Assembly: GCA_022641835.1 (NCBI GenBank)
Contig: CP048715.1
Span: 1,116,001-1,180,000 of the forward strand
DNA from: Petasospora fabianii
Taxonomy: Eukaryota; Ascomycota; Saccharomycetes; Phaffomycetales; Wickerhamomycetaceae
Reading direction: 5' to 3'
DNA length: 64,000 nucleotides
The notes beneath the pieces were generated by a model, which did not search any database, was not told where the DNA came from, and saw only the letters and a program-made list of their open reading frames with translations. The first letter of the stretch is position 1. Each line of letters starts with the position of its first letter. The position numbers and the translations under genes were made by a program. Below, piece by piece: positions 52,731-60,612 of the stretch.

Positions 52731-53585
52731 TTAAGCTGTAATACCAAGTTCCCTTCTCAACTCATTGAGGTCTCTATCCATAACTTTCTCCCACTCCACT
52801 GTCAACAAAGGTGTAGATTGCAATCCCTCCAAGAAAGAATCCATCATATGCACTCTTTTCTTTCTCTTAGCACTTAATTTGAAGTATGCAAAGCATGCAA
52901 GACCAGTCATTGGTAATCCTGTGTTACCAAACTCAAATGCCTTAACAGGCAACTCACCAGCAAGATCAACCTTATGCTCTGTGAGGATATGTACAATGTC
53001 GTGCATTTGTCTGTATCTCAAGAATACATAGGCGAGTTCCTCATCAGCGATAAACTTAACTGGAGAACGAGCATCGTTATCCTTTGTGAAACGGTAATAA
53101 CGATAACCAAGAGTGTTCTCTGGTAATGTCTTTAACCATTCTTGATTGAGATTCTCACATTTCAATTGTGGTCTCTCTCTAAGAATACGTCTTCCTGAGT
53201 CTGTCTGTAACATTTGGTCTCTCAGAGACTTCAAGATTGGTTCAATGGCACTCACTTCACCAAAGTTGACAATGTTGGCACCAATCTCTGGGTGGATAAG
53301 AGCACTGAGTCCAGACACAACAAAGAGCACGGCACGCTCTGCTGGCGAGATAAGGATACGACCATCAGGGAGCTTCTCAGAGAACTTAATTGGAGTCACT
53401 GGAGTCTCTGGTCTAACAAGAGGTGATGATACATCTGAAATCTCATCAGCTTGTCTGATGCCCTTGAGCCATGAGGACTGTGTGATTGCAGCAAGCGAAG
53501 CAATGACGAAGCCTCTGCGCGTTGTTGTTGTTGTTGTTCCATTTGACAGAAGCTGTGCTGTTGGACGAGAGACACCTCTGATCAT
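52731..53585 (-). CDS. COQ4: COQ4, coenzyme Q biosynthesis protein
   Basis: A 284-residue mitochondrial protein. Residues 1-45 are basic and hydroxylated with a threonine run, a presequence. The core has 'SGLSALIHPEIGANIVNFGE', 'DSGRRILRERPQL' and the zinc motif HDxxH in 'MHDIVHIL', followed by a conserved Glu after about eleven residues. Coq4 organises the CoQ synthome at the matrix side of the inner membrane and has been linked to C1 decarboxylation-hydroxylation. Length agrees with S. cerevisiae Coq4 (335 aa) less its longer leader. Confidence 0.96.
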   Translation of the reverse strand: MIRGVSRPTAQLLSNGTTTTTTRRGFVIASLAAITQSSWLKGIRQADEISDVSSPLVRPETPVTPIKFSEKLPDGRILISPAERAVLFVVSGLSALIHPEIGANIVNFGEVSAIEPILKSLRDQMLQTDSGRRILRERPQLKCENLNQEWLKTLPENTLGYRYYRFTKDNDARSPVKFIADEELAYVFLRYRQMHDIVHILTEHKVDLAGELPVKAFEFGNTGLPMTGLACFAYFKLSAKRKKRVHMMDSFLEGLQSTPLLTVEWEKVMDRDLNELRRELGITA

Positions 53586-53772
53586 ATTGAGTATAGTATC
53601 TTAGAGTAAGAGCTAAGAGCTAAGAGAAAGAGAATAGAGACCAAAATGGTTCGATGAGACAAATTCATAAAATGTCCCCCCGCGAATAACCAAAAGTCTC
53701 TATGGAACTACGCTTCTACCACTAAGACTTATCTAAAGGACTCTTTGAAAAGCTTAGTAAACCTCTCCAGTG

Positions 53773-54750
53773 ATGTCAACTGAGATATATCCACCATTAG
53801 AACAGAGCCAAATTGAGCAAATCTCGAAAGAGAATCGTCTTCTTGAGCAACGTTGGCTCATTGATTCCATCATCAAACCAGACCTCGACGACGTACTTGA
53901 TGCATTAACAACGTGTCTCGATATGCTCACTTCAAATGACGCTGTATTGCTTCCCGTATCCTCTTCACGTACTGAACAAGTGAAGGGAACACTCACACGT
54001 CAATCGACGGAGGTTTCAGACATTGATGTGGCGTTACACTTCACCACTTTCTCTAAGAAAGTACACCTCAAACTAAAAGAATCTGCACATCTCGAGATGG
54101 AACAACTCTCATCGTTGCTATCCTTGATCAATGACACTATGACTGGTGTGGTACTACTCAAAGATCATGATAAGGATGATTGTGATGGATTCAGTAGGAA
54201 ATTGGAGAAGATTTTGAGTAATTTGGCCAAATGCAATGCAGCATTGAATAAACCACCAGAGAAAGTTCTTTTCCCTATGCACAGACTTGATATAACTGAG
54301 ATCTTTGTACCCGATGAAAAGAAACTCGAACACTACAAGGATAGAATAGCAATTGATTTCTTTGTATTGAACGGAGAAGTATCACTTGAGATCAAATCAT
54401 TACACATTGTCACAGAGGAGCCTTGGTGTCATGTTGACCCAATCACGGGTAAATCTCACGTTGATAAGCTCAGAGATGATTTAAAGCATAAGAGAGTTAA
54501 GATCACTGATATCTTGGAACCAGAGGGCACGTATAAGCGTGGTATAACACATGTTCTCGGTATTAATAAGTTCACACCACATGATTATCTCACAAGGGGT
54601 GTCACTTATAATGGTAAAGTTGTCATTGAAGTTGAAAAGACTGTGGTATACTGTCAAGATCCAAGCTTACTCTCTATCGGTGCCAAGTTGAATGGATTGG
54701 AACATCTCGTATCGAAGATGTACTCCAATTTGGATATGTCAATGATGTAA
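53773..54750 (+). CDS. RAV2: RAV2, RAVE complex subunit (Rogdi family)
   Basis: A 325-residue Rogdi/Rav2 protein. The block 'LLPVSSSRTEQVKGTLTRQ' corresponds to the family's 'LPVSSxxTEQLKGxVTRQ', preceded by a helix with 'LLEQRWLIDSIIKPDLDDVLDAL'. The C-terminal half contains beta-rich 'IAIDFFVLNGEVSLEIKSLHIV' and a helical end. Rav2 with Rav1 and Skp1 reassembles V1 onto V0 of the vacuolar ATPase. The first ATG is at 53773 (a GTG codon precedes it). Its stop codon lies 17 bp from that of SPC19, on the other strand. Confidence 0.85.
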   Translation: MSTEIYPPLEQSQIEQISKENRLLEQRWLIDSIIKPDLDDVLDALTTCLDMLTSNDAVLLPVSSSRTEQVKGTLTRQSTEVSDIDVALHFTTFSKKVHLKLKESAHLEMEQLSSLLSLINDTMTGVVLLKDHDKDDCDGFSRKLEKILSNLAKCNAALNKPPEKVLFPMHRLDITEIFVPDEKKLEHYKDRIAIDFFVLNGEVSLEIKSLHIVTEEPWCHVDPITGKSHVDKLRDDLKHKRVKITDILEPEGTYKRGITHVLGINKFTPHDYLTRGVTYNGKVVIEVEKTVVYCQDPSLLSIGAKLNGLEHLVSKMYSNLDMSMM

Positions 54751-54767
54751 ATCAAAGAATTGAATAG

Positions 54768-55262
54768 TTAACGATTCACCATGGATAATCTTGCTTTTCT
54801 ATTTTGTAGATTAATGCTTGACAACTTATACTTAAGTCTGTCCTTTTTCAATCTGAGTTGTCTGAGATGTTCCAATTCTTCATCTGTACCTTCAATATCG
54901 ACATCTTCATTGGCAGAAGCAGTGTTATCACCAGATCTAAAGTTATTGATTCTAACTTGGTTCAATCTCTCCTTGGACACAAGAGCATCTCTGCGTCTTT
55001 CAAGTTTTGTAAGACGCGCTTTCACGGTATCAACAAGCTTTAGGATCCTTGGTTCAATCTCATGCTCTAATGATCTTTTAGCAGTACTCAAATCATGTTC
55101 TGGTACTAATGTAAAGATTCTGTTTTGATCAAGGATAAGACCAAGACGATCAAAATCATCTGCGTGTGTATCAAGTGAAGATAACGCATCTCCAAGAAGT
55201 GATACCGAGGTTGATAGTGATGTTATACACCCATTAAGTGTGTTTTGTGAAGCGTATGACAT
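54768..55262 (-). CDS. SPC19: SPC19, DASH/Dam1 complex subunit
   Basis: A 164-residue protein almost the same length as S. cerevisiae Spc19 (165). 'RIFTLVPEHDLSTAKRSLEHEIEPRILKLVDTV' aligns with '[33 protein letters not shown]'. The N-terminal helix 'LNGCITSLSTSVSLLGDALSSL' matches 'LEQSVLALEGTVSVLKDSVESL', and the end 'TDEELEHLRQLRLKKDRLKYKL' matches 'TNEELEELKKLKEKKKQLENKL'. It is a coiled-coil subunit of the ring that couples kinetochores to microtubule ends. The promoter has an MCB plus forkhead pair and a Rap1-like motif. Confidence 0.92.
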   Translation of the reverse strand: MSYASQNTLNGCITSLSTSVSLLGDALSSLDTHADDFDRLGLILDQNRIFTLVPEHDLSTAKRSLEHEIEPRILKLVDTVKARLTKLERRRDALVSKERLNQVRINNFRSGDNTASANEDVDIEGTDEELEHLRQLRLKKDRLKYKLSSINLQNRKARLSMVNR

Positions 55263-56383
55263 CTTATATCTGTCTTATATCTGTCTTATATATATATATA
55301 TACCTTATGTCAGTTAAACGCGTATCGCTTTGTTTACTTTTTGAATGATCAATAACATCCAGACACCATTTATTTTTTTATTTATTTATTTATTTATTTT
55401 TTATTTTATTGTTTTTTTATATTATTTTTCATTTTTTTTTATTTTTTTTTTTCATTTTTTTTTTTAATAAAAATCCCCCCGCAATTATTTTCGCCACCGA
55501 TCAGAGACACTAAATTAACACGTGATAAAGCCCGTCTAACTCTAGATTTATCAGTTAAATTTTTTTCTGATAAATCACTATCAATGATGTAATTAAGCCG
55601 GTTTCATATTTTGATTTTCTTAACACTAAGCTTTGAGGAGCAAGTACATAATAACTACTGATATCATTAACTGTACTATTTCCCCCACCTGACCCTTCAC
55701 CACCCCCACACCATAAAAATTAATTAAAATAAAAAAAACTACTTATCTTGATAGGCATAGAGGATCACTACACAAGAACAATGCAAGGGTCCATCATCTA
55801 TTTGTAACTAGCTGCTTAACCAGGCATTAGACAACTAAATTGAGTTTCTTTTAGACTTAGAATCATCATAAAACTTGCATGGATCCCGTAATTGTTGGGG
55901 ATGCGTAAAAAGGAAAAGTGGAGGCTTTTCGTTGATTTTTTTATTCCTTTTCTCCTATTAAAAAAAAAAAAACTGTATCCGCGGGCGTCAGTTTAAAGAA
56001 GAACGAAACGCCATTACAACAACGTGACAATTCCATCTTTTTAATCCTTAGTTTGCAACTTTAAGAAGCCATCAACACTCATCTTCTCTTACTTCTTTCT
56101 TAATACTCTAGTTGCAGTCTCCCACAGCTCTCCTCCAGCTTCCCCATCAGTGCGTTGGAAACACAGACTTTAGCTACAGATTTACCTATCCACTGTTTCA
56201 GAGTCCTCTTGACTCCCTTACATTAGTCAAAAGAGCTACTCAAGTCTAAGAGGTGATACACATACACTCACACATATCTTAAACATACTTTACACCTTAC
56301 ACCTCACACCTTACACTTCAAAACAATAGCAGTCCCGGCAGGTCCTAGACTTTCCCCACAGACCTGACATATATACATACACG
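55263..56383. promoter_or_regulatory. SPC19/CST6 divergent promoter with long T-tract
   Basis: Near SPC19 are ACGCGT (55318-55323), TGTTTAC (55331-55337), and the Rap1-like AACATCCAGACACCAT (55354-55369). A 100-bp almost pure T-rich tract (55371-55467) follows. The CST6 side has an A-tract (55961-55973) and roughly 390 bp free of ATG before the CST6 start, consistent with a long unencumbered leader. No gene or RNA is supported. Confidence 0.5.
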
Positions 56384-57700
56384 ATGACAAACATTGATCA
56401 CATGACGTTGGAGCAGCAGCAGCAACTGCTTCAAATGCAGGCTCTGGCCCAACAACAACAACAACAACAGCAACAGCAACAGCAACAGCAACAACACATT
56501 CCAATGCCACTCGTTGATCAGGTTGGTCCTAAGGATCCCGTCACCGCAGCGGCAGCAGCGGCAGCAGCAGCATCAGGTCAGATACCAATCAACTCCATCC
56601 CGGTGATGGACGCTAATGCTACAGCAGAAGGTTTAAACAACAATCCGAACGTTACTCAACCTCCATTTGCCACTGGTGGTAATAATACTTTCTTTAATGA
56701 TCTACTCTCACCATTCTTTGCACCATATGGTATCGATGTGTCTCATTTCCCACTTACAAACCCACCAATCTTTGAATCTGCAATGATGATGAATCCACAA
56801 GGTCAACTTAGACGTCGTATATCCATCTCTAATGGTCAAATCGGACAGATTGTCAATCATACAAATGATGATTTCTTTAGCAGTGATTATTCTCAAGAAT
56901 CAAGTGAAAAGGGTCAAGATGATATCAATTTCACTCCCCAGATGCATCAGAACACTGCAACTATACCAGTACAACAAGTGTTACGTCAACAACAACAACC
57001 ACAACATCATCAACAACAACAGCAGCAACAACATATAAGCCGTCCTTCGACTCAAACACCACCTCAACAGACACAACTACCTCAACAACAACTACCACAA
57101 CAGCCTATAATCACGCAACAGCAGCAGCAACAGCAACATCAACATCAACCACAACCACCACAACTAACTCCATTACCACAGAGTACTGTTGTGTCTGCCT
57201 CGAGTCAATCAACACCAACCTCGTCAGGAGCTGCTCCAATTGCTATTAACTCAAATGGTGTTCCAACTCAGAAACTCATGTATAACAATGAAGTTATTTT
57301 CAACCCGGATGCAGGTCCAATACCGGGTACAGCTGCTTGGAAGAAGGCAAGATTATTAGAACGTAATCGTGTTGCTGCTTCCAAATGTCGTCAACGTAAG
57401 AAAGCTGCTCAAACTCAATTAAAAGAAGATGTTGAGAAATATACTACTCAAATCTCTGATTTGAAACTTGAGATCAACTATTTGAACAAGATTGTTGAGA
57501 AATCAAAGAAGTTTGCTAAGGAGAATGGATTTAATGAATTGATTGAATCTTTTGATCAATTGGAGAGAGAATATCTAACTAAGAAAGAGCAGGCTTTAAC
57601 CAAATCGAAGAAGAAGGTTAAAAGGGAACAAGATCTAACTTCTTCTCTTAATAATGACGATTTGGATTGGCAAAATGATGATGTTAAGAATGAAGTTTGA
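56384..57700 (+). CDS. CST6: CST6/ACA1/RCA1-like bZIP transcription factor (ATF/CREB)
   Basis: A 438-residue bZIP protein. The basic region 'KKARLLERNRVAASKCRQRKKAAQ' (about 318-342) is the Aca1/Cst6 type, followed by a leucine-zipper region and 'NKIVEKSKKFAKENGF'. The rest is polyglutamine (runs at about 23-37 and in 200-260), an alanine run near 55-63, and N/P-rich segments. Cst6 in S. cerevisiae and Rca1 in Candida activate carbonic anhydrase genes in low CO2 and affect non-fermentable carbon use, binding CRE-like TGACGTMA. The call to Cst6 rests on the basic region; Sko1 was excluded by its different 'SKFRKRKK' core. Confidence 0.88.
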   Translation: MTNIDHMTLEQQQQLLQMQALAQQQQQQQQQQQQQQQHIPMPLVDQVGPKDPVTAAAAAAAAASGQIPINSIPVMDANATAEGLNNNPNVTQPPFATGGNNTFFNDLLSPFFAPYGIDVSHFPLTNPPIFESAMMMNPQGQLRRRISISNGQIGQIVNHTNDDFFSSDYSQESSEKGQDDINFTPQMHQNTATIPVQQVLRQQQQPQHHQQQQQQQHISRPSTQTPPQQTQLPQQQLPQQPIITQQQQQQQHQHQPQPPQLTPLPQSTVVSASSQSTPTSSGAAPIAINSNGVPTQKLMYNNEVIFNPDAGPIPGTAAWKKARLLERNRVAASKCRQRKKAAQTQLKEDVEKYTTQISDLKLEINYLNKIVEKSKKFAKENGFNELIESFDQLEREYLTKKEQALTKSKKKVKREQDLTSSLNNDDLDWQNDDVKNEV

Positions 57701-57977
57701 TGGGTGTTTGTTTTGTTTTGTTGCTTTTTGTCTTTATTTCTAATGATAGTTTTAATAGTTTTAATAGTTCTCGTTTGTGCAATGGCGTCAACTTATAACG
57801 TGTTGGTTCTTCTTTCCCTTGGTTTATGTATTATAATGAAATGGAAATGTATTGTATATAACTGACGCGTCCTCTATAGTTTATAGTTTGAAATGTAAAC
57901 AAACCGCGGCCTCTCTCTCTCTATCTATCTCTCTCTCTCTATATATATATATATATCTACTACAGATACAGCTCAAC
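57701..57977. promoter_or_regulatory. Promoter of the spliced gene: MCB, forkhead site, CT and TA tracts
   Basis: ACGCGT (57865-57870) and GTAAACA (57895-57901) precede a CT-rich tract (57911-57940) and a (TA)n run (57941-57955), which is 22 bp from the ATG at 57978 and may act as the TATA region. The pairing of MCB and forkhead sites is also seen at 134-147 and 55318-55337. Confidence 0.5.
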
Positions 57978-58539
57978 ATGTTTGATATCCTTGCCGTATG
58001 CTAACTACCAAACACCACACCTAAGCGCCAACCATTGACTAACAATTTAGGCCATCGCCTTGATTAAGCGCAAGAACGCGTGTGGCGCTCCATCACTACG
58101 TTTCTATCTCCATGGATTAGCACATCCAGAGTATAAACCTTTAGAGATCCAAGAAAGGTTCCCACATACTGATGCAAATGAATTCGCTCTACTTGATCAA
58201 ATCAACACGCTTACACAAGATGAAAGAGATCAATGGACAATCCGACTCTGTCTTGCAGGCATCTCACCGTCTCGTCTTGAACTATTGTTCGGTGACGCTT
58301 CTACCTTAATCTGTAAAGTTCTTCGTGGGTATATCGAGATCAACGAGTTAGATAAGCGTAAGCGTACCGTACACGCTTATAACGAGTACTACCATACTAA
58401 TAAGGCACATTTTGAACCAATCAAAGACGTGACGCAGCTAAAAAGTTTGAAGAAAGTTATAAAGACCTTGCCACACAGTGAAAAGCGTTTATTCATCAAA
58501 TCATGTTTGCTAGTCATCAATCAACCATCACTTTTCTGA
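57978..58539 (+). CDS. Spliced gene of unknown function (168 residues, intron 57996-58050)
   Basis: Exon 1 (57978-57995) encodes MFDILA; exon 2 (58051-58539) encodes 162 residues. The 55-nt intron has GTATGC at its 5' end, branch site GACTAAC (58037-58043) and 3' end AATTTAG. It is phase 0, so splicing joins ATG to an exon-2 frame that otherwise lacks any ATG near its start. The product 'MFDILAAIALIKRKNACGAP' continues into a mostly helical domain ('RFYLHGLAHPEYKPLEIQERFP', 'RDQWTIRLCLAGISPSRLELLFGDAS') and ends in a hydrophobic 'IKSCLLVINQPSLF'. I do not recognise the family. The extremely short first exon is typical of yeast genes. Confidence 0.75.
57996..58050 (+). other. Spliceosomal intron (55 nt)
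   Basis: GTATGC ... GACTAAC ... TTTAG. The branch adenosine lies about 8 nt before the 3' AG, very short but usual for many non-Saccharomyces yeasts. The U2-pairing heptamer is a 6/7 match to TACTAAC. Confidence 0.8.
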
Positions 58540-59006
58540 TAGTCTTCATTGGCAACTATAGATCTTTTATCCATGCTCAGTTGATAACTCTTCTCTCCAC
58601 AATGAGAATCCCGGAATTTCCCGGGTGCGGTGCCGCGAAAAAAAAAAGAATATTCCAACGTTCCGAAAGTTCCCGGGATCGTCTCGCCCTTTCGGATCCA
58701 TTCACGGCAAAGCTCCAATGGAAAAGGTCACGGATCCAGCTTCTCCAGGTTTTCTGTTTTTTTCTTCCACCTTTCTTCTTGAACTTTTTACAAGTTAGTA
58801 CACCTGTTATTACAGATTGCAAACTTTGCTCACTCATCGCAAGTCCATTCCAGACCTATCGTCACAGTACAATTGACCGGATCTACCCAAAATCCAATTG
58901 TTCAGTGTTAAAGTCCCGAGTCAGTACTCTGTCAAGTCCGCTCGCATTGCCGATTTTTTCCTTATAAACCCTCCACATTTATCCATTTACAACAACCCAC
59001 CCAACA
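58540..59006. promoter_or_regulatory. FUM1 promoter with CCCGGG palindromes
   Basis: Two TTCCCGGG words (58618-58625 and 58670-58677) and neighbouring TTCCG/CCGCG words suggest a zinc-cluster activator. CGGATCCATTCACGG (58695-58709) has CGG half-sites. TATAAA (58963-58968) is only 39 bp from the first FUM1 ATG. A 154-codon frame overlapping this region has no recognisable protein character and is not called. Confidence 0.5.
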
Positions 59007-60488
59007 ATGCTCTCTGCTCGCCCACAGCTCACCGCTAGACTCACAAAGACAGCAATGGCTTCCTTCTCCACATCTTCTGCTGCCCTTCAGGGTAAGTTCA
59101 GAACAGAATCTGACGCGTTTGGTGAACTCCAGGTTCCAGCTGATAAGTACTGGGGTTGTCAAACTCAGAGATCCCTTCAAAATTTCAAAATTGGTGGTGC
59201 TCGTGAAAAGATGCCAGAACCAGTCGTTAAGGCTTTTGGTATCTTGAAGAAATCTACTGCTATTGTTAATCAAGAGCTTGGTACTTTGAAGCCAGATATC
59301 GCTGAGGCTATCCAGAAGGCTGCTGATGAAGTTGCCCAGGGTAAACTCTTGGATCACTTCCCATTGGTTGTCTTCCAGACCGGTTCTGGTACCCAATCTA
59401 ACATGAACGCTAACGAGGTCATCTCTAACAGAGCTATTGAGCTCCTTGGTGGTGAACTTGGTTCTAAGAAGCCAGTTCACCCAAATGACCACGTTAACCA
59501 ATCTCAGTCTTCTAACGATACCTTCCCAACCGTCATGCACATTGCCGCTGTCACTGAGATCACCAACACTTTGATCCCAGAACTTACCGCTCTCAGAGAC
59601 TCCCTCGCTAAGAAATCCGAGGAGTTCAAGGATATCATTAAGATTGGTAGAACTCACTTGCAGGATGCTACCCCATTGACTCTTGGTCAAGAATTCTCCG
59701 GTTACGTTCAGCAAGTCACCAACGGTATTGAAAGAGTTGAGTCCACTTTGAAGAACTTGAAGTTCCTTGCTCAAGGTGGTACTGCCGTCGGTACCGGTTT
59801 GAACACCAAGAAGGGTTTCCCTGAGTCTGTTGCCGCTCAAGTTTCTAAGGAGACAGGTATTGATTTCAAGACTGCTCCAAACAAGTTTGAGGCCCTTGCT
59901 GCTCACGATGCCATCGTTGAGTGTTCCGGTGCCTTGAACACTGTTGCTGTTTCTCTTTACAAGATCGCCAACGATATTAGATACTTGGGTTCTGGTCCAC
60001 GTTGTGGTTACGGTGAATTGGCTCTCCCAGAGAACGAACCAGGTTCTTCCATCATGCCAGGTAAGGTTAACCCAACTCAGAACGAGGCTCTCACAATGGT
60101 TGCTTGCCAAGTCTTTGGTAACCACTCCGCCATCACATTTGCTGGTGCCTCTGGTCAATTCGAACTTAACGTTTTCAAGCCACTCATGATCTCCAACTTG
60201 CTCTCTTCTATCAGACTTTTGGCTGATGGTTGTAACTCCTTCAGACTCAACTGTGTTGACGGTATCATTGCCAACACTGATAAGATTGAGAAGACTTTGC
60301 ACGAGTCTCTCATGCTTGTCACCGCTTTGAACCCAAAGATTGGTTACGACATGGCTTCTAAGGTTGCCAAGAATGCTCATAAGAAGGGTTTGACCTTGAA
60401 GGAGTCTGCCTTGGAGTTGAACGCCTTGACCGAGGAGGAGTTTGACCACTATGTTAGACCAGAGTTGATGATTGGTCCAAAGGACTAA
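59007..60488 (+). CDS. FUM1: FUM1, fumarate hydratase (class II)
   Basis: A 493-residue class II fumarase. Residues 1-24 ('[19 protein letters not shown]') are a basic presequence. The core shows '[14 protein letters not shown]', '[14 protein letters not shown]', '[14 protein letters not shown]', '[16 protein letters not shown]' and the signature '[13 protein letters not shown]'. It catalyses fumarate to malate in the mitochondrial TCA cycle and also acts in the cytosol and nucleus. An in-frame second ATG at 59055 would give a protein without the presequence. Very biased codon use marks high expression and also explains a 495-codon antisense frame that is not a gene. Confidence 0.98.
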   Translation: MLSARPQLTARLTKTAMASFSTSSAALQGKFRTESDAFGELQVPADKYWGCQTQRSLQNFKIGGAREKMPEPVVKAFGILKKSTAIVNQELGTLKPDIAEAIQKAADEVAQGKLLDHFPLVVFQTGSGTQSNMNANEVISNRAIELLGGELGSKKPVHPNDHVNQSQSSNDTFPTVMHIAAVTEITNTLIPELTALRDSLAKKSEEFKDIIKIGRTHLQDATPLTLGQEFSGYVQQVTNGIERVESTLKNLKFLAQGGTAVGTGLNTKKGFPESVAAQVSKETGIDFKTAPNKFEALAAHDAIVECSGALNTVAVSLYKIANDIRYLGSGPRCGYGELALPENEPGSSIMPGKVNPTQNEALTMVACQVFGNHSAITFAGASGQFELNVFKPLMISNLLSSIRLLADGCNSFRLNCVDGIIANTDKIEKTLHESLMLVTALNPKIGYDMASKVAKNAHKKGLTLKESALELNALTEEEFDHYVRPELMIGPKD

Positions 60489-60612
60489 GCTGACTGGCTC
60501 AAAACTTATGTCTATAAATGATTGGAAACAATATTCTGCTATTTATCTGGTAGTCCTACATCTAAAATCCCATAATAAATAATCCCTTTACAAAATCAAA
60601 ATGCAATTAACG

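Noticed and set aside
58503-58967. 154-codon frame between the spliced gene and FUM1
   Set aside because: It overlaps the end of the spliced gene and the FUM1 promoter, and has no recognisable or ordered protein features.
58962-60449. 495-codon open frame antisense to FUM1
   Set aside because: It mirrors the codon bias of the highly expressed sense gene (few antisense stops), has no ATG context or protein character, and FUM1 is certain.
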